Positions 53,089 through 60,984 of a stretch of DNA of 64,000 nucleotides are shown here, in pieces; the first letter of the stretch is position 1, and each line of letters begins with the position of its first letter. The position numbers were made by a program, and so were the translations under genes. Origin of the DNA: Emticicia aquatica (GTDB taxonomy: Bacteria; Bacteroidota; Bacteroidia; Cytophagales; Spirosomataceae); assembly GCF_923079645.1 (NCBI RefSeq), contig NZ_CAKLPY010000001.1, forward strand, positions 620,001 to 684,000. The letters are read 5' to 3'. Below the pieces are notes generated by a model. It ran no database searches. It worked only from the letters and a program-made list of their open reading frames with translations, and was not told the origin of the DNA.

Positions 53089-56000
53089 ATGAAATATTTA
53101 TACCTTAATATACTTGTTTTTTTGTCATTTTTTGGCTTTTCAGCTCCAACTCCTTCTGTCAAATTTATTAAAAACGAAGGCCAGTGGGAAAATACTATTT
53201 TGTTCAAAGCTGATATTCTTGGTGGTTATTTATTGGTCAAAAACACTGGAATACAATATGTGTTTTACGACACTCAGGCGTTGGCGATGATTCATGCAGG
53301 AAGTTTAGACGCAAAATCGGGTCGAAAAACAATTGAACCCATCAAGGCCCATGCTTATGAAATGCTTTTTGAAGAAGCCAATTCAAATCCAAATGTTGAA
53401 ACAAATGCAAAAAATGCTGCTTCGTACAATTACTTTATTGGCAATGACCCTACAAAATGGAAACAAAATGTAGCTGCTTTTGATGAAATTTACTTACGAG
53501 ATATTTATCCAAATATTGATTTTAAATTATACAGTTTTGACCAATCTTTAAAATATGAATACATCGCTAAACCTCATGCTGATGTATCAAAGATAAAGAT
53601 GAAATATGTTGGGTTGGATGAAATTAATATTGATAATGAACAAATTAGCTACAAAACTTCAGTCAATTTTGTAAAAGAATTTGAACCGTATTCTTTTCAA
53701 ACTGTCAACGGAAAAATAATTGATATAAAATCAAAATTTCGGGTAAATAACAATCAAGTTCGGTTTGATTTTCCTGAAAATTATGACCATTCAAAAAGCC
53801 TTATCATTGACCCAGAATTGGTTTTTTCGACTTATTCGGGGTCAAAATCTGATAATTGGGCTCAAACAGCAACTTATGATGCTCACGGAAATTTATTTGC
53901 TGGCGGTTCGGTTTTTGGCAGCGATTTTCCTGTTACCAATGGTGCTTTTCAAGTAAAAGGAAGTTCAACCACTTCAACAGGTTCGGAAAATGTTTCGGGT
54001 TATGGCGTGACTGATATTGTGATTATGAAATTTAGTTCGGATGGTTCACAATTGTTATATTCCACTTTTTTGGGCGGCAATGCTTCCGAAGTTCCCCACA
54101 GTTTGGTCACTAATTCAAAAGGAGAATTGGTCATTTTTGGCACAACTTCTTCAACAAACTTTCCGACCAATAGTTCCTCTTACCAAAAAACTTTTGCTGG
54201 TGGAAGTCTAATAGGCATATATTCTTCTTTTTCTGGTCCAGACCAAGACCCAAATTTTACTGGAATCGGATTTGAGCATGGAACTGACATTTTTGTTGCA
54301 GTTTTAAGTGCAGATGGTAAAAGCTTAGTTGGTAGTTCGTACATCGGAGGAAAAGCTAACGATGGCTTTAATGACACAAGGGCTTTGAATATTAAAAATT
54401 ATGGAGACGAATTTCGGGGTGAAGTGGTGGTTGATAAAGATGATAATATTTACTTTGCGTCAATCACGGCTTCCATTGATTTTCCGCTTGTAAAACAATC
54501 TCAAGGAGTGAAAGGAGCAGGTTTTGATGGTGTAATTTGTAAGCTTAATCGAACTTGCTCAGAACTGTTACTAAGTACATATTTGGGAGGAAATAATTTT
54601 GATGCTGCCTATGGAATCAAGGTTTCACAAGAAGGAAAAATATTTGTTTGCGGACAAACTTTTAGTGCAAATCTGGCAGTAAAAGAAGGCAGTTTTAATA
54701 AAAACTATGGTGGAAGTGGCGATGGTTTTATAGCTAAATTTAGTGCAGAAGGCAGCATCGAACAAATGACTTATGTGGGAACAAATGAAGCCGACGTAAA
54801 TTTCTTGATGGATATTGATAATGATGGCAATGTATATGTTTTTGGCTTGACTTTAGGAGATTATCCAGTCTCGGATGATGTTTATCGCAATGCTAAAAGC
54901 GGTCAATTTATTCATTGTTTTGACAAGAATTTAAGCAAAAGTATTTTTTCAACGATAGTTGGAGCGGGTAGAGGAATTGGAAAAATAGATATTGTACCAA
55001 CTGCATTTTTAGTCAATGATTGTGGCAATATTTATCTTTCGGGTTGGGGAGGAAAAGTGAATGCCTCTGTTGGGCGAAATCTTAACCGAAATAGTAGTAC
55101 AGTTGGTTTGCCTATTACGAATGATGCTTATCAAAACACCACTACGGGCAGCAATTATTATTTTATGATTCTTGAAAAAGGAGCCAAATCACTGCTTTAT
55201 GCTACGTTTTTTGGTTCTGCAGCTCCTCCAACTCCAGAGGGTGAAGTGGGAGACCACGTTGATGGCGGCACTTGTCGATTTGATAAAAATGGTATTATTT
55301 ACCACACAGCATGCTCGTGTTTGCCTCGACAAGGGCAGATTGTATCTACTTTTCCAACTAAAAATGCGTACCAATCAAAAAATTTAAGCCCAAATTGTAA
55401 CATGGCGGCTTTTAAGTTTAGTATTGATGCGTTAAAAGCCGATTTTGAAATAAAAAATGAAGCTAATCGGGTGGTTACTGAAGTATGTTTTCCTGCAAAA
55501 GTAAATTTTAATAATTTGAGTGTTGGAGCGAAAACGTATGAATGGGAGTTCAATGGAAAGATAATTTCAAGACTAAAAGATGTCGCATTTAATTTTACAA
55601 CTCCTGGCGAATACATTGTAAAACTTAGAATTTTTAATAAAATCACCTGCCGAACTACTGATTCAACTACAAAAAAAATATTGGTGAAAGGATTTGTTGC
55701 CAAAATTAGTCGTGATACACTCGTTTGTCCAGATTCTCCTGTACAATTATTGGCTGAAGGTGGCGAAAAATATACTTGGTCGCCTGCAACTGATTTGAGC
55801 AACACAACAATTTCAAATCCGATTGCGAAGCCAAAATCTACAACTAAATATACGGTTATGCTTGAAAAAGAAGGCTGTTCTGTTTCAAAAGATGTTACGA
55901 TTAAAGTTGAAGATAATAAAACGGATTTTCAAGCAAACGGTGGAAAAGAAATTTGTCAAGGCCAAAGTATTACATTAACCGCAGTTGGCAAGGCTACGAG

Positions 56001-56628
56001 TTTTACGTGGTCTGGTTTAAATATGAAAGATACAGTTGCAATACAAATTGTTGTAAAGCCTTTACAGACAAGTACTTACACCGTTAAAGGTGAATATCCT
56101 GATGGTTGTAAACCCAATAGGAGTGTTACGGTTGTGATTGATAATTCGTTCAAACCTGACTTTGATTACATCGTTACACAAGATTGTGATAAGCCATATC
56201 AACTAACTTTTATAAATAAATCAACAAACGCAAGAACTTTTGTTTGGGATTTAGGAAATAAAGATTCTCTGAAAGTTGCCGTTCCCGAAAATTACCGATT
56301 TCAACAAGCAGGCGTTTATACAGTTACATTAAAAGCCTATAATAGCATTGGATGTGAATTGTCAACAACAAAAAGTATTGATATTCCTGAAAATGATGGA
56401 AAAGTTCCGAATGTAATTACGCCCAATAATGATGGAAAAAATGATAACTTTGCAACAGGTTTTAAAAATGCTAATCTTGATATTTACAACCGTTTTGGTA
56501 AGCTGATTTTTAACTCAAAAAGCTATCAAAATGATTGGGGAAAAGATGTTTCAGCAGGAACTTATTACTATGTTCTAACAACATCAGATGGATTGGATTG
56601 TAAAGGTTGGGTGACGGTAATAGATTAA
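53089..56628 (+). CDS. Large secreted protein with SBBP-type repeats, PKD-like domains and a T9SS/gliding C-terminal domain
   Basis: A 1179-residue protein with signal peptide MKYLYLNILVFLSFFGFSA. The N-terminal region (FIKNEGQWENTILFKADILG) is a DUF7948-type domain, then beta-propeller-like SBBP repeats (VFSTYSGSKSDNWA, LLYSTFLGGNASE, LLLSTYLGGNNFD) to about residue 760, then PKD-like domains (SVGAKTYEWEFNGK and STNARTFVWDLGNK), and at the end the gliding-motility C-terminal domain: NVITPNNDGKNDNF, then IYNRFGKLIFNSKSYQNDW and TYYYVL. This tail sends proteins through type IX secretion. Probably cell-surface, perhaps an adhesin. It begins 8 bases after the histidine kinase gene. Confidence 0.92.
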   Translation: MKYLYLNILVFLSFFGFSAPTPSVKFIKNEGQWENTILFKADILGGYLLVKNTGIQYVFYDTQALAMIHAGSLDAKSGRKTIEPIKAHAYEMLFEEANSNPNVETNAKNAASYNYFIGNDPTKWKQNVAAFDEIYLRDIYPNIDFKLYSFDQSLKYEYIAKPHADVSKIKMKYVGLDEINIDNEQISYKTSVNFVKEFEPYSFQTVNGKIIDIKSKFRVNNNQVRFDFPENYDHSKSLIIDPELVFSTYSGSKSDNWAQTATYDAHGNLFAGGSVFGSDFPVTNGAFQVKGSSTTSTGSENVSGYGVTDIVIMKFSSDGSQLLYSTFLGGNASEVPHSLVTNSKGELVIFGTTSSTNFPTNSSSYQKTFAGGSLIGIYSSFSGPDQDPNFTGIGFEHGTDIFVAVLSADGKSLVGSSYIGGKANDGFNDTRALNIKNYGDEFRGEVVVDKDDNIYFASITASIDFPLVKQSQGVKGAGFDGVICKLNRTCSELLLSTYLGGNNFDAAYGIKVSQEGKIFVCGQTFSANLAVKEGSFNKNYGGSGDGFIAKFSAEGSIEQMTYVGTNEADVNFLMDIDNDGNVYVFGLTLGDYPVSDDVYRNAKSGQFIHCFDKNLSKSIFSTIVGAGRGIGKIDIVPTAFLVNDCGNIYLSGWGGKVNASVGRNLNRNSSTVGLPITNDAYQNTTTGSNYYFMILEKGAKSLLYATFFGSAAPPTPEGEVGDHVDGGTCRFDKNGIIYHTACSCLPRQGQIVSTFPTKNAYQSKNLSPNCNMAAFKFSIDALKADFEIKNEANRVVTEVCFPAKVNFNNLSVGAKTYEWEFNGKIISRLKDVAFNFTTPGEYIVKLRIFNKITCRTTDSTTKKILVKGFVAKISRDTLVCPDSPVQLLAEGGEKYTWSPATDLSNTTISNPIAKPKSTTKYTVMLEKEGCSVSKDVTIKVEDNKTDFQANGGKEICQGQSITLTAVGKATSFTWSGLNMKDTVAIQIVVKPLQTSTYTVKGEYPDGCKPNRSVTVVIDNSFKPDFDYIVTQDCDKPYQLTFINKSTNARTFVWDLGNKDSLKVAVPENYRFQQAGVYTVTLKAYNSIGCELSTTKSIDIPENDGKVPNVITPNNDGKNDNFATGFKNANLDIYNRFGKLIFNSKSYQNDWGKDVSAGTYYYVLTTSDGLDCKGWVTVID

Positions 56629-56682
56629 AGCCTAAATTTATTTATATTTTGTATTACTCATCATAAAATTAATATCAACAAA

Positions 56683-57138
56683 ATGAAAAAAACGATAGCA
56701 CTTCTCGCAATTATTTTTGCAGTAAACATTTCTTTCGGACAAAAATATGATAGTTTTGGCGAAAAAATCAAGCCAAATGGAGCAATTACCACAAACGAAT
56801 TAGTAAAAAAAGCAACAGAAAAAGGGAAAGTTGAAGCGAAGGTATCGGGTGTTGTAGAGTCTGTTTGTCAGGTAAAAGGTTGTTGGATGAAAGTGAAATT
56901 AGAAGATGGACAAACCATGCGTGTAACTTTTAAAGATTATGGCTTTTTTGTTCCAAAAGATATTGCAGGAAAAACAATCGTTTTTGAAGGAAATGCCGCA
57001 ACCAAAACTACTTCAGTTGATGAACTTCGCCACTATGCCGTAGACGCAGGAAAAAGCAAAGATGATGTAGCCAAAATTACCGAACCGAAAACCGAATTGA
57101 CTTTTGAAGCTAACGGTGTTTTAGTACCAAAAAATTGA
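56683..57138 (+). CDS. DUF4920 domain protein, secreted
   Basis: A 151-residue protein with a signal peptide (MKKTIALLAIIFAVNISFGQ). The blocks VESVCQVKGCWMKVKLEDG and VTFKDYGFFVPKDIAGK are typical of DUF4920, a small OB-like periplasmic family common in Bacteroidota. Two cysteines (VCQVKGC) may form a disulphide or bind metal. Function unknown. It lies 54 bases downstream of the large secreted protein and may be read with it; a terminator follows. Confidence 0.88.
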   Translation: MKKTIALLAIIFAVNISFGQKYDSFGEKIKPNGAITTNELVKKATEKGKVEAKVSGVVESVCQVKGCWMKVKLEDGQTMRVTFKDYGFFVPKDIAGKTIVFEGNAATKTTSVDELRHYAVDAGKSKDDVAKITEPKTELTFEANGVLVPKN

Positions 57139-57168
57139 TTTTTAAAGAAGAGAAATAAAACAACCATC

Positions 57169-57197
57169 AAAGGTCTTCTTCAAAGAAGACCTTTTTT
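57169..57197 (+). terminator. Terminator after the DUF4920 gene
   Basis: A stem of about 12 bases (AAAGGTCTTCTT with its complement) and a run of T residues, 30 bases after the stop. Confidence 0.88.
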
Positions 57198-57312
57198 ATT
57201 GAATGTCTCAACAAAACATCTTTTTAGCTATTTCTAATACAATGTTTTCAAAAAAAACTTATTTTTAGGCATTGATATTATTTCGTACATCTTCCTAAAC
57301 AAAAAAAACTAA

Positions 57313-58593
57313 ATGAAAAAAACTTACCTTTTAACCCTTTCTCTTGGGTTGTCATTTGCATCATTTGCCCAACGAACACTTATTCATTGCGGTACTTTGA
57401 TTGATGGAATTAGCAATGCCCCAAAATCTCAAATGACAATCATTGTTGAGAAAAATCGTATCACTGATGTACAAAGTGGTTATTCAACTGCTCAAGCTAG
57501 CGACAAAGTTTTGGATATGAAAAACAAGACTGTTACCCCAGGTTGGATTGATATGCATGTACACATCGAAAGTGAAACTAGCAAAGACCAATACCTCAAA
57601 CGCATGAGTTATAATATGGCTGATATTTCATTTGAGGCTCAAAAACACGCTAATACGACTTTAATGGCTGGATTTACAACCGTACGTGATTGCGGCGGAA
57701 GTGGTGTAAATATTTCATTGCGTAATGCAATTAATAAAGGATTGGTAATTGGTCCAAGAATATTTACTTCAGGAAAAACGATTGCTACAACTGGTGGACA
57801 CGGTGACCCAACAAACGGAATAAATTCAAAATATACTGTACCAGATGAAGTAACTGACGGTGTAGTAAATAGCCCAGAAGAAGGCCGTCAAGCTGTGCGT
57901 CAGCGTTATAAAGATGGAGCAGATTGTATAAAAATTACTGCAACTGGGGGTGTTTTGAGTGTTGCGAAAAACGGAAAAGGGCCACAATTCACCGAAAGTG
58001 AAATCGAAGCAATTGTTTCAACGGCTAAAGATTATGGTTTTATTGTTGCCGCTCATGCTCATGGAGCTGAAGGTATGAAACGTGCAATTCGAGCTGGTGT
58101 TACAACTATCGAACATGGTTCTTTCATGGATGATGAGGCGATTGAGCTATTTAAAAAATACGGAACTTATTACGTCCCAACTATCATTGCAGGAAAATCA
58201 GTATTAGATTCAGTAAAAGTTCCGGGATATTATCATCCCTTGGTTGTGCCAAAAATACTAGAAACTGGAAAACAAACGGCAATAACTTTTGCAAAAGCAT
58301 ACAAAGCAGGTGTAAATGTTGCGTTCGGAACTGACGCTGGGGTTTTTCCGCATGGTTACAACGCCAAAGAATTTCAATATATGGTTGAAGGTGGAATGCC
58401 AATGATGGAAGCAATCAAATCTGCAACGATTGTCAATGCAGGAATTTTGGGTATGAAAGATGACCTTGGCTCGATTGAAAAAGGTAAAATTGCTGATATC
58501 GTTGCCATTGATGGCGACCCACTTCAAGATTCAAAAGCCATGATGAATGTGGTGCTTGTAATGAAAGAAGGGAAAATTTATAAGCAGAAATAG
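57313..58593 (+). CDS. Amidohydrolase (imidazolonepropionase/prolidase-like), secreted
   Basis: A 426-residue protein with signal peptide (MKKTYLLTLSLGLSFASFAQ). Metal-site features are DMHVHIE (His82, His84), the Lys in CIKITATGG near residue 205, VAAHAHG, TIEHGSF and FGTDAGVFPHG, all in order. Related periplasmic enzymes hydrolyse Xaa-Pro dipeptides or cyclic amides. Exact substrate unknown. It stands alone between two terminators. Confidence 0.92.
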   Translation: MKKTYLLTLSLGLSFASFAQRTLIHCGTLIDGISNAPKSQMTIIVEKNRITDVQSGYSTAQASDKVLDMKNKTVTPGWIDMHVHIESETSKDQYLKRMSYNMADISFEAQKHANTTLMAGFTTVRDCGGSGVNISLRNAINKGLVIGPRIFTSGKTIATTGGHGDPTNGINSKYTVPDEVTDGVVNSPEEGRQAVRQRYKDGADCIKITATGGVLSVAKNGKGPQFTESEIEAIVSTAKDYGFIVAAHAHGAEGMKRAIRAGVTTIEHGSFMDDEAIELFKKYGTYYVPTIIAGKSVLDSVKVPGYYHPLVVPKILETGKQTAITFAKAYKAGVNVAFGTDAGVFPHGYNAKEFQYMVEGGMPMMEAIKSATIVNAGILGMKDDLGSIEKGKIADIVAIDGDPLQDSKAMMNVVLVMKEGKIYKQK

Positions 58594-58606
58594 TTTGGTA
58601 AATATC

Positions 58607-58642
58607 AAAAGTGGCACATTTATAACAAAATGTGCCGCTTTT
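58607..58642. terminator. Bidirectional terminator between amidohydrolase and SDR
   Basis: Fourteen-base arms (58607-58620 and 58629-58642) with one mismatch, between convergent genes and ending in a T run. Confidence 0.85.
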
Positions 58643-58659
58643 GCATTTAATTTTTAAAA

Positions 58660-59367
58660 TTATTTTGGCATCGTTGGACGAACCTCAATTTTACTTGGAA
58701 GCGTACGTGCAGGCATTTTAATTAAATCAGAAACGATTTGTCCAATATCTTCTGGTTGAATTTTCCACGCATCTTTTTCATTTGGTTCATGATTATTAAA
58801 ATGAGTCGCCACCGAACCAGGCATAATTGTTGAAACCTTAATGCCTTCATTTCTCAAATCAAGCATAACCGCCTGCGTGAAACCTACCAAGCCAAATTTA
58901 CTTGCATTATAACCACTCGCACTTGCAAAGAAGTTTGTACCAGCTAAACTTGCAATACTAATAAAATAGCCTTTAGTTGTTTTTAGTGCCTCCAAAGATG
59001 CTTTTATACTATTAAAAACGCCCGTTAGGTTTATATCAATCATTTCGTGCCATTGTTCAGCCGAAAGTGTTTGAATAGGTGCGAAGTGCCCAACACCAGC
59101 ATTTGCAACAAAATAATCAAGTCTTCCCCAAGAATTTAAGACCGTATCAACAGCATTTTGTTGAGATTCAAAATTTCGTACATCCGACTCAATTCCAAGA
59201 GCGAAGCCTTCTTTTATTTTATTTAATTCTGTTGCAGCTTCATCGGCTGCTGCTTTTGAACGACTCGTGATAGCAACTTTTATCCCTTCTTTAATCAATG
59301 TTTCGGCAACGCCGTAACCGATTCCTTTTGAACCACCAGTGATGAGGGCTGTTTTTATTTCTGACAT
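58660..59367 (-). CDS. Short-chain dehydrogenase/reductase
   Basis: A 235-residue oxidoreductase with a full SDR set: TGGSKGIGYG (10-19) for the cofactor, NAG at 89-91, Ser near 140, and YNASK (Tyr153, Lys157). Similar to 3-ketoacyl-ACP reductases and sepiapterin-type reductases. The basic residues after the glycine motif (TSRSK) favour NADPH. Substrate unknown. Confidence 0.93.
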   Translation of the reverse strand: MSEIKTALITGGSKGIGYGVAETLIKEGIKVAITSRSKAAADEAATELNKIKEGFALGIESDVRNFESQQNAVDTVLNSWGRLDYFVANAGVGHFAPIQTLSAEQWHEMIDINLTGVFNSIKASLEALKTTKGYFISIASLAGTNFFASASGYNASKFGLVGFTQAVMLDLRNEGIKVSTIMPGSVATHFNNHEPNEKDAWKIQPEDIGQIVSDLIKMPARTLPSKIEVRPTMPK

Positions 59368-59440
59368 TTTTTGTATAGTTTATTCAATGAAACATCAAAT
59401 AACAAAAGATAGTTTACGATAAATAAGAAAGAATAAAAAC

Positions 59441-59656
59441 TTAGTTTTTTTGTTTTAAGGGCTTTAATAAATATTCTAAACCATTGACTTTAATTTCATA
59501 CATTGTTGCCATGAGCATTCCTAATTTCCCTTCTGGAAAACCTTTGTTTTGGTACCAAATCAAATAATATTCAGGTAAATCACAAATCAATGTGCCTTTA
59601 TATTTGCCAAATGGCATCGGAATTTTGACTAAATCTTGGAGTATTTGTGAATTCAT
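59441..59656 (-). CDS. DUF3820 family protein
   Basis: A 71-residue protein matching the DUF3820 pattern: MPFGKYKGTLICDLPEYYL, WYQNKGFPEGKLG and a final MYEIKVNGLEYLL. The family is annotated as a putative quorum-sensing-regulated virulence factor and has no proven function. It ends a minus-strand group with DUF3037 and the HipA-like kinase (13 bases after DUF3037). Confidence 0.88.
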   Translation of the reverse strand: MNSQILQDLVKIPMPFGKYKGTLICDLPEYYLIWYQNKGFPEGKLGMLMATMYEIKVNGLEYLLKPLKQKN

Positions 59657-59669
59657 TTTATGTTTTTTA

Positions 59670-60065
59670 TCAAAGAACTAATGCTTCAAAAAGACAATTG
59701 AGGGTTTCTTGAGCGTTTTTACAATAACCTGGATGAGTTTTTGAAGTCTGAACAATCGTACTACGAGTAGCCGTAAGCCAACGAAAACGAGAAGCAATGG
59801 GTAATGTTCCAATTGGGCCACCATCTTTTCCTCCAACACAAATTTTTTCCCAAGTTTGAAGATATTTTTCTAACTCTTCAAAGTCAAGTTCTGTACCAAA
59901 AATACTTAGACGCTGTTTATCTAACATGTATTTTGCCTGTAAAAAACCTTGTTTTTTGCAATAGAGAATAATGCCAACGTTCAGAAACTCTTCACGCTCA
60001 ACCTTTGGCACAACCCTAATTACGGCATACTCATATAGTTGATTTTCTTGCATTTTCAATGTCAT
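59670..60065 (-). CDS. DUF3037 family protein
   Basis: A 131-residue protein recognised by YEYAVIRVVPKVEREEFLNVGIILYC at the start. DUF3037 genes nearly always follow a HipA-like kinase gene. Here the ATG (60065, or 60053 as a second choice) lies inside the kinase gene, with up to 35 bases of overlap, so translation is coupled. No enzymatic motif seen. It may be a partner or regulator of the kinase. Confidence 0.9.
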   Translation of the reverse strand: MTLKMQENQLYEYAVIRVVPKVEREEFLNVGIILYCKKQGFLQAKYMLDKQRLSIFGTELDFEELEKYLQTWEKICVGGKDGGPIGTLPIASRFRWLTATRSTIVQTSKTHPGYCKNAQETLNCLFEALVL

Positions 60066-60816
60066 TTATTACAAAATCAATCATTTTTACTCTTGTTTCG
60101 ATAAACTGAGCATATACTTGACGCCGTTCTTCAGGCGAATCTGCCACCGAATAATCACTCAACCATTCATCAGGAATCAAGTTTACAACATCATTGATGC
60201 GTTTGTGTGTAAGAGTAGCACAAAATTCATCAGCAATATTACTTATTTCGGTTGCTTGTTGTAGCAAAACATGGTCTTTTATGGCCGTAAATGCTCGTTT
60301 CGATTGTTCTTCCCAGTTTTCCCAAGAGTGGTGAAAATAAAGTGAAGCACCGTGGTCAATCAACCATAATTCTTTATGCCACATGAGCATATTTGTATTG
60401 CGAGGTGTGCGGTCAACATTGGTCAGAATATAATCAAGCAAAACGATTTTTGAAGCAATTGTTGGTTCAATTTTTTTGACAATCGGGTCGTAAGTTATCG
60501 AGCCAGAAAGATAATGAACGCCCAAATTTAACCCAACACTCGCTTGAAGCAAATCTTGGATTTCTTCATCTGGTTCGGTTTTACTGAAAGAATCATCAAG
60601 CGTTGCAAAAACAATTTCGGGCATTTTCAAACCTAAAGCACGAGCCAATTCACCGCCAATCAATTCGGCAATAAGTGCTTTTACACCTTGCCCAGCACCA
60701 CGAAATTTAAGTACATATAAAAAACCATCATCAGCCTCGACAATGGCGGGCAGCGAACCACCTTCTCGCAAAGGGGTTACGTAGCGAGTGATATTTACGG
60801 TTCGGAGTTGAGGCAT
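60031..60816 (-). CDS. HipA-like kinase
   Basis: A 261-residue protein with the HipA/CtkA kinase core: LYVLKFRGAGQG (ATP lysine), LLDYILTNVDRTPRNTNML (catalytic Asp/Asn) and WLIDHGASL (metal-binding Asp). It lacks the N-terminal subdomain and the HipB antitoxin neighbour of classical toxin HipA, and instead is paired with DUF3037. Ser/Thr kinase activity is likely, the target unknown. A TAATTTTG promoter-like box is at 60845-60852. Confidence 0.88.
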   Translation of the reverse strand: MPQLRTVNITRYVTPLREGGSLPAIVEADDGFLYVLKFRGAGQGVKALIAELIGGELARALGLKMPEIVFATLDDSFSKTEPDEEIQDLLQASVGLNLGVHYLSGSITYDPIVKKIEPTIASKIVLLDYILTNVDRTPRNTNMLMWHKELWLIDHGASLYFHHSWENWEEQSKRAFTAIKDHVLLQQATEISNIADEFCATLTHKRINDVVNLIPDEWLSDYSVADSPEERRQVYAQFIETRVKMIDFVINDIENARKSTI

Positions 60817-60844
60817 CGTGATGTTTAAAGAATTTTGATGACAG

Positions 60845-60852
60845 CAAAATTA
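60845..60852 (-). promoter_or_regulatory. Candidate -7 box (TAATTTTG) for the HipA-like operon
   Basis: Exact TAnnTTTG match on the minus strand, 28 bases before the kinase ATG. Confidence 0.45.
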
Positions 60853-60912
60853 CACCATTTTTTGATAGAGAAGTTGAATATTTACGATTTAGTCACGCTA
60901 AAGAAAATGAAG

Positions 60913-60920
60913 TATATTTG
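60913..60920 (+). promoter_or_regulatory. Candidate -7 box (TATATTTG) for the hydrolase fusion gene
   Basis: Exact TAnnTTTG match on the plus strand, 64 bases upstream of the ATG at 60985. Confidence 0.45.
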
Positions 60921-60984
60921 TCAATAATGCTATCAAAATTAATTTATAAATTTAACCTCTATCTTTTTTTGAAAATAATAATTT

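Noticed and set aside
55299..55805. Minus-strand 168-codon frame
   Set aside because: Lies wholly inside the gene of the large secreted protein on the other strand and has no motif.
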